A stretch of DNA of 55,299 nt. Source: Paenibacillus sp. 598K (GTDB taxonomy: Bacteria > Bacillota > Bacilli > Paenibacillales > Paenibacillaceae). The position numbers and the translations under genes were made by a program. A model generated the notes under the pieces. It made no database searches. It had not been told where the DNA came from and saw only the letters and a list, made by a program, of their open reading frames with translations. The stretch is from assembly GCF_003851045.1 (NCBI RefSeq), contig NZ_BFBX01000036.1:48572-103870 (forward strand), written 5' to 3'. Below are positions 33,701 to 41,438 of the stretch, piece by piece. Within the stretch, counting starts at the first letter, position 1; every line of letters starts with the position of its first letter.

Positions 33701-34079
33701 TGATTCGGTAGAAACGTATCTGCTCGACGGGATGGGCACCGGCTATTACGCGCTCATGTCGAATTCGCTAGGCGTCAATATCGATTACAGTGGTCCTGAG
33801 GTCAGTCCGGCCTGGAATGGCGTCTGGGAGTCGGCTGCTGTCGTGAAGCAGGACCGATGGGTCGTCATTCAAGCGATCCCCTTCAGTACGATCAATATCG
33901 CATCGCCGGAGGCCGGGATGGTTGTGATGGGGCATTATTTCCGCAATTACCACCGCACGGGCTCAGGGCTTGGTCTGTATGGCTGGGACGGCGGAGCCGT
34001 ATGGAACGTAGGAGAATTCAAGCCGATTATACTTACCGACGGCCCTTCGACACCGCCGCTCGCGCCGAGCACGCCGTAG
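30795..34079 (+). CDS. Secreted multidomain carbohydrate-active protein (DUF4838, CBM-like modules)
   Basis: 1094 residues with a signal peptide (about 1-37) and an AAGGAGG ribosome site. Residues about 55-95 (AEHYAAEEL-like pattern) begin an alpha-glucuronidase/GH20-type N-terminal domain. It is interrupted by a beta module (about 97-200) and a CBM4/9-like module (about 203-352; NLLEHGGFEAGLSDGW), and resumes at about 370-450 (VHSEGNRVFIVGDEPRGVLN, YDFLEENAGVLWTRASEKG). A DUF4838 region follows (about 465-770), then a helical part and a CBM9-like C-terminal domain (about 920-1080; DTKVYTLWDDDYLYIGYENF). Family members are predicted polysaccharide-acting enzymes, but activity is uncharacterised. 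As the first gene of the sugar locus and the only secreted one besides the binding protein, it probably attacks or binds the extracellular polymer. Confidence 0.7.
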   Translation: MKATPSLLNKTLSYVLAVTVAASGILPLSDVRAKASASTTDNGLSQDAPLLVENGLPRAEIIIHSDADDMEHYAAEELQDTIKLVTGAELPIYVRDELLSEAVNVSLGEGQLEVAEAGNYDLSINFTNDDTTLKAVSIGAPAVANPFDVALNGGFSLAPGQTGSVTGSLFVPPTAEDGNYTVRFQPYVDNVVYGPELELTVRVKRNLLEHGGFEAGLSDGWYSPAGTAALDTDVKRSGEASYRLGADTGNTFNVRSTQSFETAPGSSYVLKAWMKGEKAGNAKLQLSEVVGYTQTEVFAVDAAVTTEWQPFTVNYTRNPSHQFDTNWIVMSFNQANGPGRLWIDDVTLVEAPNPPVEPTGPPAPGVISQGRFQIVVGTLDRWSDFTAIQQTYAGHLQGSDGFAVHSEGNRVFIVGDEPRGVLNGVYDFLEENAGVLWTRASEKGTLYEPQQDLALLKSDYWERSPLQVRGWLTLGLSADNEIQGDQATDRMLARNKNNARMSAHDATRQTWGRMKADGLEPIMLGHNLNYWLPNAEYFDDHPDYYNTDQQGNYIPLSAKTQFNFYHPDLPHLFAEKAKALIAATGTEYVGVGLNDNSSFYQAGLSDQPFTTEEGLVVQPSDPSYMSTVFFTFLNKMAREIKLTYPDAKVVAYAYTLTEEPPKTALEDNIIVVYAPLYEDARITLDTDDTSSANYRYKQQLEAWSLKTKNIIVYNYYGSFPSTDFERPIAEKVKEDVQFYRELGIMGVLPEGTIDSSNEAWGVNALQYWLMNKLFWNPDEDIEQLKTTFINKAYGAAADAMSTYYALLEQGWAYDDAQQTWATSGKTLFRQYIVRPGIRETARAALNEAYGLADVQAKARIAPIKEAFERMALAVGDNIDVSTQAIKTNYTKQQILSTFDFDAAPWSSVETPVTDFKHMQTGAAPLVDTKVYTLWDDDYLYIGYENFDPDVSLIRAHPTAPNEWWVNSDDDSVETYLLDGMGTGYYALMSNSLGVNIDYSGPEVSPAWNGVWESAAVVKQDRWVVIQAIPFSTINIASPEAGMVVMGHYFRNYHRTGSGLGLYGWDGGAVWNVGEFKPIILTDGPSTPPLAPSTP

Positions 34080-34095
34080 TCGACGACTGAAGGGA

Positions 34096-34122
34096 TGGAG
34101 CAGGAGCGCCGTGCTCCTGCTC
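34096..34122 (+). terminator. Hairpin between the DUF4838 and lactonase genes
   Basis: A perfect stem GGAGCAGGAGC / GCTCCTGCTCC around a 5-base loop, without a following T run. It may slow transcription or stabilise the upstream message rather than terminate. Confidence 0.5.
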
Positions 34123-34151
34123 CATTGGCCGTCCATTTCGGAGGGATAAGA

Positions 34152-35063
34152 TTGAAGGACAGGGTGAGTCGACATTTCACGGAGCCCGGTGGATTCACGA
34201 GCGGAATCGAGGGCCCGGCATGCGATCCAGACGGCTATCTGTATGCGGTCAATTATGAACGGCAAGGCACGATCGGCAGGGTGTCTCCTCAAGGCGAGGC
34301 CGAGGTATGGGTCGAGCTGCCAGAGGGGAGCGTCGCCAGCGGCATTCGCTGTAATGGACAAGGGAATCTGCTGGTCGCCGACTATGTGGGCCATCAAGTG
34401 TTGCACATCAATCGGACGACTCGGGCGATCTCGGTCTGGGCGCACGAACCGGCGATGAATCAGCCCAATGATCTTGCCATGATGCAGAACGGGACGCTGC
34501 TGGCGAGCGATCCGGATTGGGACCGAGGGACAGGGAATATATGGAGGGTGGCTCCTGATCGGACGGTAACGTTGCTTGATGGGGACTGCGGGACGACGAA
34601 CGGCATCGAGATCAGTCCGGATGAACGGATATTGTACGTGAATGAAACGGTGCAACGACGCATCTGGGCGTACGATCTGACGGCAGACGGGGATATCGCA
34701 AACAAGCGATTGTTTATCCAATATGACGATCATTTGCTGGACGGGATGCGATGCGATATGCAAGGCAATCTCTATGTGACTCGCTACGGCAAGGGGAGCA
34801 TCGCGGTGCTGTCCCCGGAGGGCAAGCCGCTAAGGGAGATCGAGGTTATCGGCAACCATGTGACCAACGTAACCTTCGGGGGGCATGACGGCCGGACGGG
34901 CTACGCTACGGTCGCGGATACCGGCAATGTGCAGCGCTTTGATGTGGATCATCCGGGAAGATGCTGGGGAATGTGGCGTTGCAGTCATGCAGCAGGAGAG
35001 GACAGAAGCAAGGGGGAAGTGCGAGATGTCGCAAAAAGAGCTTTCAATGGAGTTATTGACTAA
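34152..35063 (+). CDS. SMP-30/gluconolactonase-family protein
   Basis: TTG 34152 follows GGAGGG and lies beyond the hairpin; the frame is open upstream to 34095, but that part encodes the hairpin. The 303-residue product is a six-bladed beta-propeller of the SMP-30/regucalcin family: IEGPACDPDGYLYAVNYERQ (first metal Glu), NQPNDLAMMQNGTLLASDPD, TTNGIEISPDERILYVNET and LLDGMRCDMQGNLYVTRYG carry the metal-binding Glu/Asn/Asp. Such enzymes open sugar lactones produced by sugar dehydrogenases, such as the SDR encoded downstream. It overlaps the GH31 gene by 38 bases. Confidence 0.85.
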   Translation: MKDRVSRHFTEPGGFTSGIEGPACDPDGYLYAVNYERQGTIGRVSPQGEAEVWVELPEGSVASGIRCNGQGNLLVADYVGHQVLHINRTTRAISVWAHEPAMNQPNDLAMMQNGTLLASDPDWDRGTGNIWRVAPDRTVTLLDGDCGTTNGIEISPDERILYVNETVQRRIWAYDLTADGDIANKRLFIQYDDHLLDGMRCDMQGNLYVTRYGKGSIAVLSPEGKPLREIEVIGNHVTNVTFGGHDGRTGYATVADTGNVQRFDVDHPGRCWGMWRCSHAAGEDRSKGEVRDVAKRAFNGVID

Positions 35064-36549
35064 CGAGCATTGGTGGGGAGGACGGGTAGCGGATGGACGG
35101 AGTATGCCGTTCGGGCATAGCCTCCATCAGGTCGATTTATCGTCGTCGCATTTGGGCAATCAGGCGTCTCCGCTATTGCTGTCCAGTAAAGGCAGATTTG
35201 TATGGAGCGAGTCCGCCTTCGACTTCACGTTCGAGGACGGACGCCTGACGGTTCGATCCCACGGGGACGAGCTTATGACGGGCGAAGGCTATGGGACGCT
35301 GAAGGGCGTATTCCGACATGTGTCCCGCACCTTCTTTCCGCCAGCTCCGGAACTGCCGGAGCCGCTGCTGTTTACGGCGCCGCAGTACAATCTGTGGATC
35401 GAGCTGCTCTATGAGCCGACGCAGGAGAAGGTGCTTCAATATGCCAGGTCGGTATTGGCATGCGGTATGCCACCAGGAGTGATTATGATCGACGATAATT
35501 GGCACGAGCCTTACGGCAACTGGCATTTTCACTCGGGAAGATTCCCCAACCCCGCGCAGATGGTGCGAGAGCTGCACGAGATGGGGTTTCAAGTGATGCT
35601 GTGGGTTTGTCCGTTTGTCAGCCCGGATTCGCCTGCATTCCGCGAGCTGGAGCCTGCCGGACTGCTGTTGAAGGACAGCCACGGGCAGACTGCCATTCGC
35701 AAATGGTGGAACGGATACAGTGCGGTGCTCGATTGCACGAACCCCGATACGGTCAACTGGTTCAGCGCGCAGCTTGATCGCTTGCAGCGTGAATACGGGA
35801 TCGACGGCTTCAAGCTGGATGCCGGGGACAACGAATTTTATGAGGCGGGGGACCAGAGCTACGCGCCAACTACGCCCAACGGACAATGCGAGGCCTGGGC
35901 GCGCGTCGGGTTAAGGTATCGGCTGAACGAGTATCGCGCCTGCTGGAAGCTGGCGGGCCAGCCGTTGGTGCAGCGCTTGAAGGACAAGAGCCATGAATGG
36001 CGCGGCAACGGTCTGGATGCATTGATCCCGGATGGTCTGGCGCAGGGATTGCTGGGCTATGCCTACAATTGCCCGGACATGATCGGCGGCGGGGAATATC
36101 TCAGCTTTACGACGTCCCGACTCGATGCAGAGCTGTATGTGCGCTACGCGCAATGCTCGGCCTTATTTCCGATGATGCAGTTCTCTGCGGCGCCTTGGCG
36201 CGTGTTGGACCAGGAGCATCTGGGCTACTGTGTCGAAGCGGCCAGGCTTCATGCGCAGTTGGGCGGGGAGATCCTCGAGCTGGCGGAGCATGCGGCCCGT
36301 ACGGGCGAGCCTATCATGCGGCATATGGCCTACGAATTCCCCGAGGCTGGCATGGAGCAGATCAAGGATCAATTCATGCTGGGGAGCCAATGGCTCATCG
36401 CGCCTGCCCTGGAGAAGGGGATGCGATCCAGAGAGGTCGTATTCCCGACAGGCCGATGGGAGGGCGATGACGGAAGCGTCGTCGAAGGACCGACGAGGCT
36501 GACGATCCCGGTGCCGCTGGGCAGACTGCCCTATTACCGCAAACAATAG
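35026..36549 (+). CDS. Glycoside hydrolase family 31
   Basis: ATG 35026 follows AAGGGGGAAG; the frame is open upstream inside the lactonase gene. The 507-residue protein has the GH31 barrel: PPGVIMIDDNWHEPYGNWHF, MVRELHEMGFQVMLWVCPFV, and the nucleophile Asp265 in DGFKLDAGDNEFY. It is shorter than classical alpha-glucosidases, lacking an N-terminal extension and a distal C-terminal domain. It has no signal peptide, so it acts on imported oligosaccharides. The exact alpha-linkage (glucose, xylose, galactose) is not readable. Confidence 0.88.
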   Translation: MSQKELSMELLTNEHWWGGRVADGRSMPFGHSLHQVDLSSSHLGNQASPLLLSSKGRFVWSESAFDFTFEDGRLTVRSHGDELMTGEGYGTLKGVFRHVSRTFFPPAPELPEPLLFTAPQYNLWIELLYEPTQEKVLQYARSVLACGMPPGVIMIDDNWHEPYGNWHFHSGRFPNPAQMVRELHEMGFQVMLWVCPFVSPDSPAFRELEPAGLLLKDSHGQTAIRKWWNGYSAVLDCTNPDTVNWFSAQLDRLQREYGIDGFKLDAGDNEFYEAGDQSYAPTTPNGQCEAWARVGLRYRLNEYRACWKLAGQPLVQRLKDKSHEWRGNGLDALIPDGLAQGLLGYAYNCPDMIGGGEYLSFTTSRLDAELYVRYAQCSALFPMMQFSAAPWRVLDQEHLGYCVEAARLHAQLGGEILELAEHAARTGEPIMRHMAYEFPEAGMEQIKDQFMLGSQWLIAPALEKGMRSREVVFPTGRWEGDDGSVVEGPTRLTIPVPLGRLPYYRKQ

Positions 36550-36584
36550 TCATCACTACACACTGGATAAGGAGACGGAGATCC

Positions 36585-37325
36585 GTGGCGCAATTGAGAG
36601 ACAAGATCATACTCATTACCGGAGCCGCCGGCATGTTGGGCGCGGCAGCCGTGCATATGTTCCTGGAGCGTGGCGCGATGGTAGCCGCATGCGACGCCAG
36701 GCCGATGCCGGATGACGGGATGCCGGGAGCGGACATGGCGCCGCGCTTTCTGTTCGTCGAGGCTGACATGACCGACGAGACGCAGATCATCCGGCTAATG
36801 ACGATCATTCAGGAGCGGTTCGGCCGTCTGGATGGTCTCTATCACAATGTCTATGTCAACCGCACCGCCCTGATCGTCAATCAAACATTGGCAGATTGGG
36901 AGGACGCCGTTAGAGGCACATTGACCAGCACCTTCCTGATGAACAAGCATGCTGCCCGGCAGATGAAGACCAACGGGGGCGGAGCCATCGTCAATACCTC
37001 CTCTATTCTGGGCGCGGTTCCTGTACCGGAGAATGCGGCATATGGCGCGAGCAAAGCGGCCGTCGAGCAATTGACCCGGGTAGCGGCCGTTGAGCTTGCT
37101 CCCTGGCATATTCGCGTCAATGCAATCGTTCCAGGAGATTTTAAGTCCGAGGAACGGATCGCCAGCTATACCGAACGACAGAAGGAAGCGATCCGGGAGC
37201 AAACGTTGATCGGACGAAGCGGACTGCCCGATGAGGTGAATGAGCTGGCGGCATTTTTGCTATCCGACGCCGCTTCCTATGCGACCGGGTCGATGTACCC
37301 GATAACGGGGGGCTTCGGCTTATGA
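36585..37325 (+). CDS. Short-chain dehydrogenase/reductase
   Basis: GTG start with AAGGAG 10 bases upstream. 246 residues with the Rossmann fold: glycine motif TGAAGMLG, catalytic Ser in NTSSILG, and Tyr153 and Lys157 in YGASK. The usual NNAG motif after beta-4 is replaced by HNVYVN, which is atypical though the catalytic triad is intact. Next to a lactonase gene, it may oxidise a sugar to the lactone, or act later on a deoxy-keto acid. It overlaps the next gene as ATGA. Confidence 0.85.
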   Translation: MAQLRDKIILITGAAGMLGAAAVHMFLERGAMVAACDARPMPDDGMPGADMAPRFLFVEADMTDETQIIRLMTIIQERFGRLDGLYHNVYVNRTALIVNQTLADWEDAVRGTLTSTFLMNKHAARQMKTNGGGAIVNTSSILGAVPVPENAAYGASKAAVEQLTRVAAVELAPWHIRVNAIVPGDFKSEERIASYTERQKEAIREQTLIGRSGLPDEVNELAAFLLSDAASYATGSMYPITGGFGL

Positions 37326-38428
37326 GGATCGTCGCAGTCGCCACGGAATATCGACCTAATTCCCATGCGCATATGATTGTTGGCCGATTGCTGGGTGAAT
37401 TCACCGATTATACTCCCCAGGTTAAGGTCGCCGCCCTTTATCTGGATCAATATCCGGCCAACGACACGGGCCGAGAGACGGCGGCCCGCTTGGGCATTCC
37501 GCTGTTGGGCGATATTCGCGAGGCGATAGGCCATGCGGAGCGCAGCGGCGGGGTGCACGGCGTGGTCATTATTGGCGAGCATGGCGATTATCCGCTGGAC
37601 GAATGGGGGCGCAAGCAATACCCGAGATATCGGTTTATGCAGGAGGTTCTTGACGCATTGGCTGAGCTGAATGTACGCGTGCCGATATTTTCCGATAAGT
37701 TTTTGTCCTACCGGGTCGATCAGTCTGTTCGCATGTTCGAGATGCTCAGAGACGGCGGGATTCCCTTCATGGGCGGTTCTTCGATTCCGCTGGCGCCCAG
37801 GAGGGATATGCCCGCCAGTCATCACTTGGCCAGCGCGCGGGAATGGCTGGTCGTGAGCTTCTCCTCGGAGCTGGAAGCGTATGGCTACCACGCGCTGGAG
37901 GTGCTGCAGTCGCTTGCCGAACGCAGAGCAGGCGGGGAGCAGGGTATCGCGGGGATCGAGGCGCTGCAGGGCGATGCCGTATGGGAGGCGATGGATCGTC
38001 GGCAATGGCCGGAGCCATTGCTGCTGGCTGCGCTTAAGCCGGTACGGGCTGCCGATGCGCCTCATCCGAGAGCGTCTGCGGACAGGACGTATCTGCTTAC
38101 GGTTCATTACAGGGACGGAAGCAGAGGGTATGTGATTCAGCAGACAGGCTTGGCCGAGCAATGGAGCTTCGCCTTTCGCGATGGCCGCGGGGACGTGTTT
38201 GAGTCGGTATGCTTGAGCGATAACGAGTGGCCCTTTCGTCATTTCGATCGGATGACACAGATGCTGGAGCAATTTATGATGACGGGTATTCCCCCTTTCC
38301 CTGCCGAGCGAATATTGGTGTCCAGTTGCCTGATTAATCGTGCGATGGAAGCATTGCATACCGGTCGTTTTATTGCGACGCCGGAGCTTGAGATTTATTA
38401 CGACAGGAGATGTGCGGACGATGAATAG
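37322..38428 (+). CDS. Conserved protein of unknown function in sugar locus
   Basis: 368 residues, soluble, no signal peptide. I do not know a named function. Distinct blocks are GVVIIGEHGDYPLDEWGRKQ (about 82-101), VPIFSDKFLSYR, FMGGSSIPLAPRRDMPASHH and YGYHALEVLQSLAERRAGGE. The conserved-looking His, Asp, Glu and Arg clusters suggest an enzyme, and the start VAVATEYRPNSHA resembles a Rossmann first strand but lacks the glycine motif of Gfo/Idh proteins. Four-base overlap with the SDR gene and eight-base overlap with RidA indicate tight co-expression. Confidence 0.7.
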   Translation: MRIVAVATEYRPNSHAHMIVGRLLGEFTDYTPQVKVAALYLDQYPANDTGRETAARLGIPLLGDIREAIGHAERSGGVHGVVIIGEHGDYPLDEWGRKQYPRYRFMQEVLDALAELNVRVPIFSDKFLSYRVDQSVRMFEMLRDGGIPFMGGSSIPLAPRRDMPASHHLASAREWLVVSFSSELEAYGYHALEVLQSLAERRAGGEQGIAGIEALQGDAVWEAMDRRQWPEPLLLAALKPVRAADAPHPRASADRTYLLTVHYRDGSRGYVIQQTGLAEQWSFAFRDGRGDVFESVCLSDNEWPFRHFDRMTQMLEQFMMTGIPPFPAERILVSSCLINRAMEALHTGRFIATPELEIYYDRRCADDE

Positions 38429-38828
38429 AGAAATCGAAGCAAGCGATCGTCAACCCTTGCCCTTTTCTTCGGCTACTGCCTTTGAGAACCTGGTGTTTGT
38501 ATCCGGTCAAGGCGGGCTGTTGCCCGAGACGGGGGAGATCGTTGGCCCCGACCTGGAGTCGCAGACGATTCAGACGTTAGAAAACATTCGGACCATTTTG
38601 GCCGAGGCCTCGCTAACGATGCAGCATATTGTCAAAGTCAATGTCTATTTGAAGGATCGCAAGCATTACCAGGCGTTTAACGAGCTGTACCGACAGTATT
38701 TCCGTGCCCCTTATCCCAGTCGAACCTTGGTGTATTGCGATCTGAACTACGATCTGCTGGTTGAGATTGATGCGATAGCAGCCAGAGGCAGGGAGGGGGC
38801 CGACGAGCGTCATGACGATCGAGTTTGA
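38421..38828 (+). CDS. RidA/YjgF/YER057c-family protein
   Basis: ATG 38421 follows AGGAG; earlier in-frame starts lie inside the previous gene. The 135-residue protein has the RidA signature: VFVSGQGGLLPETGEIV, Arg101 in PYPSRTLVYCD and Glu115 in LLVEIDAIA, the pair that binds carboxylate and water in active imine deaminases. RidA proteins hydrolyse reactive enamines/imines formed by PLP enzymes. An aminotransferase-like enzyme is encoded later in the locus, so nitrogen-containing intermediates are plausible. Confidence 0.85.
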   Translation: MNREIEASDRQPLPFSSATAFENLVFVSGQGGLLPETGEIVGPDLESQTIQTLENIRTILAEASLTMQHIVKVNVYLKDRKHYQAFNELYRQYFRAPYPSRTLVYCDLNYDLLVEIDAIAARGREGADERHDDRV

Positions 38829-39594
38829 ACAGCTTACGCGAGAGCAACTGAAGCATAGAGCCCGGGATGGGTATGCCGCTGTAATCCCGCTGGGAGCGAT
38901 CGAGCAGCATGGCCCGCACTTGCCGACGGGAACCGATACGTTCGTCTGTCGGGAGGTGAGCCGACGAGCGGTGCAGCTCGCGGCGGATAAGGGAACCAGG
39001 CTCGTGCTGTGCCCGGTGTTGCCGATCGGGTGCTCCTCGCATCATCTCGCCTTTGGCGGGACTTTGTCGTTTGCATCGCATACGTATCTTTGTATACTTA
39101 AAGATATCGGCAACAGCTTGATTGACAGCGGTTTTCAGCGGATCGTATTCCTTAATGCCCATGGAGGCAATGAATATCTGATGCATCAGGCGGCAACGGA
39201 TCTGGCGGTACAGCATCCGGTCTGGACCGCTTCGGCTTCGTACTGGACGATAGCGCAGACGGCTCTGGAAGCCGTCGCTGCCGCCGAATCGGGACCTGTG
39301 CCCGGACATGCGGGAAGCTTCGAGACGTCGCTTGTCATGGCGCTTGACCGGGCGCATATCGATCGGTCGTCGATCGGCAAGCATCATCCGGAGCGCGATT
39401 GGCTAACGGGCGTGATGCCCGGCACGTTTATCGGTCGTCACATGGAGCTGACCGGAGTGAACGGCTATACCGATGCGGCCGATCAGGCAACGGCAGCCCA
39501 GGGCAGGACATATATCGAAGCGATCGTACAAGCCGTATCATCCTGGCTGGTCGATACATGCAGCCGCATGGACGAAGCGGATAGCGGCAAGTGA
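38812..39594 (+). CDS. Creatininase-family metallohydrolase
   Basis: 260 residues starting 17 bases inside the RidA gene. The family metal ligands are visible: LGAIEQHGPHLPTGTDTFV near 25-43 (Glu, His, Asp), GCSSHHLAFGGTLSF, and FLNAHGGNEYL near 103-113. Members include creatininase, MftE and amidohydrolases acting on cyclic or small amides. The substrate is unknown. The context suggests an amide or lactam in the sugar-derived substrate. Confidence 0.85.
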   Translation: MTIEFEQLTREQLKHRARDGYAAVIPLGAIEQHGPHLPTGTDTFVCREVSRRAVQLAADKGTRLVLCPVLPIGCSSHHLAFGGTLSFASHTYLCILKDIGNSLIDSGFQRIVFLNAHGGNEYLMHQAATDLAVQHPVWTASASYWTIAQTALEAVAAAESGPVPGHAGSFETSLVMALDRAHIDRSSIGKHHPERDWLTGVMPGTFIGRHMELTGVNGYTDAADQATAAQGRTYIEAIVQAVSSWLVDTCSRMDEADSGK

Positions 39595-39709
39595 GGTAGA
39601 CTGTCGAAGCGGGGGCTGTTGCGCAAGCGGACGGCCTCCCGGTTCGCGATAGCTGACCTAGTAGAGAGCGTCATAGCAGAATAAGCAAGTCAACTTGGGG
39701 GGTAAGCTT

Positions 39710-41284
39710 ATGTCCAACGATACGTTGAAGGTGCTGGTAGTCGACGATGAAGCTCCATTGCGGGAGGAACTGAGAGCCTTCGATTGGGGCGTTCACGGTT
39801 TGGAGTGTGTCGGGGAAGCGGATAATGGATTGGATGCGCTTTCTTTTTGTCGCAGACATCGACCGGATATCGTCATTACGGACATAACGATGCCTGTCAT
39901 GGACGGTATTACCTTCATGCGCCAGGTACGGCGAGAATTGCCGGATACGCAGATTATACTGCTCACCTGTCATTCGGACTTTGCCTATGCCAAGGAATCG
40001 ATCGGGCAGGGGGCCGTTGATTACTTGCTCAAGGTAACCTTAACGCCGGCTGAGCTGATCCAGGCGCTTGACCGAGCGCGGCAAGCCTTGCAGAAGGACG
40101 GTATGCGAAGGCAAAATGCGCGGGAGGAAAAGCGTTGGGAGCTCGCGCGCCAGCTGTCGAAGCTGTTGGGCGGCAGCCGGAGCAGCGCAGCGGCGCCTGA
40201 AGCGAAGACGGCTGTATACCGATTTTTGACGGACGAGTTGGATTGCAGACTGCCCCTGCACTTCGCCGCTCTGCACGTCGATGCCAAATCAGACGCGTGG
40301 ATGCTGGCAAAGCGCGTGCTGGAGCAGCAGCTTGGTCTTCTGGAGGAGCAAATGTCGTTTCGGTATTTGCCAGCGATGGAAGGCGTCTTTTTGGTGTTCG
40401 CCGACCAGCAAGGCCCGTTCAGGCTAACGATGACAAGGGAGAAATTAGCCGCCATTGTCGATCGGCTCCGCAGCCTGCTGGAAGAGGAAGCCGGGTTGCT
40501 GCAGGACGAGCTCAGCATTTGCGGCGTGTTCGGGCCGCTGGCCGATTCGCCGGAGCAAGCGGAGTCGGGTATGGCGGAGGCGATGAGGGAGCAGCCGCTC
40601 CGATTTTATGACCGAGGCCGATTGGTCTGGGACAGCGGGGAGGAGCAGACGTTGTGGCCTGGAGAGCGGCACAAAGCTGAATTTGACGAGCTGCTGGCCG
40701 AGCATATTAATCCTGCTCAGGCGCGTATGTCTCAGCTTGGGAGCTCGCTCGCGGACTGGGCCTTTCAGCGCAGACTGCATCCGGACGCCTTCAAGGAGCT
40801 GGCGAATGAATGGAGACGGGAGTGGCTAAAGGATGATCGGACATGGCCTGAATTTTCTCAGATATCCAAGGCGGTGATGAGGGCCGATACGGCCGAAGAG
40901 CTGGTCGCTGTGATCATTCATGAGATGGACGCCGTGTGGGACCACGAGCGCAAGCCGCGCCGGGAGATTGACGATGCCATGCGTTATATCAAGTCCAATC
41001 TCGGCAAATCGCTCACTTTATCGATCGTAGCGGAGCAAGTCGGACTGAGCGCCCATTATTTGTGTCGCCTCTTTCCGGAGGAGAAAGGGGTCTCGTTCCA
41101 GGAATATATCAAGCAGCAACGCATGGAGATGGCGGCTCGCTTGCTTCGGAGCACAAGTCTGCGCATCTACGAGATCGCCTGTCAGGTGGGCGTGCCCAGC
41201 TACCGCTACTTCTCCTCGGTCTTCCGCGAGTATGCCGGATTGTCGCCTACCGAATACAGGAGACAAGGACCGTTACAGCATTAA
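39710..41284 (+). CDS. YesN-type response regulator (receiver + AraC)
   Basis: ATG 39710 follows GGGGGG 8 bases upstream. 524 residues: an N-terminal receiver domain with phosphoacceptor Asp58 in DIVITDITMPVMDG and the Lys in YLLKVTLTP, a long helical linker, and a C-terminal AraC domain (about 420-520) with LTLSIVAEQVGLSAHYLCRL and LRIYEIACQVGVPSYRYFSS. It is paired with the histidine kinase downstream and presumably activates the transport and hydrolase genes around it. The gap before it and its own ribosome site suggest a separate promoter. Confidence 0.9.
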   Translation: MSNDTLKVLVVDDEAPLREELRAFDWGVHGLECVGEADNGLDALSFCRRHRPDIVITDITMPVMDGITFMRQVRRELPDTQIILLTCHSDFAYAKESIGQGAVDYLLKVTLTPAELIQALDRARQALQKDGMRRQNAREEKRWELARQLSKLLGGSRSSAAAPEAKTAVYRFLTDELDCRLPLHFAALHVDAKSDAWMLAKRVLEQQLGLLEEQMSFRYLPAMEGVFLVFADQQGPFRLTMTREKLAAIVDRLRSLLEEEAGLLQDELSICGVFGPLADSPEQAESGMAEAMREQPLRFYDRGRLVWDSGEEQTLWPGERHKAEFDELLAEHINPAQARMSQLGSSLADWAFQRRLHPDAFKELANEWRREWLKDDRTWPEFSQISKAVMRADTAEELVAVIIHEMDAVWDHERKPRREIDDAMRYIKSNLGKSLTLSIVAEQVGLSAHYLCRLFPEEKGVSFQEYIKQQRMEMAARLLRSTSLRIYEIACQVGVPSYRYFSSVFREYAGLSPTEYRRQGPLQH

Positions 41285-41438
41285 TACCTATAATTACAAC
41301 ATTACTGTATATTGGGGCAGCCATAACGAAGTTACAATGAACCTATGAAAGCGTCGATCATGGCTCTCATGCCAGCTTTCATAATAACCAGCGTAACGGA
41401 GGCGATGGATGGCGTAAGAAACCGGGAGGATGAGACCG

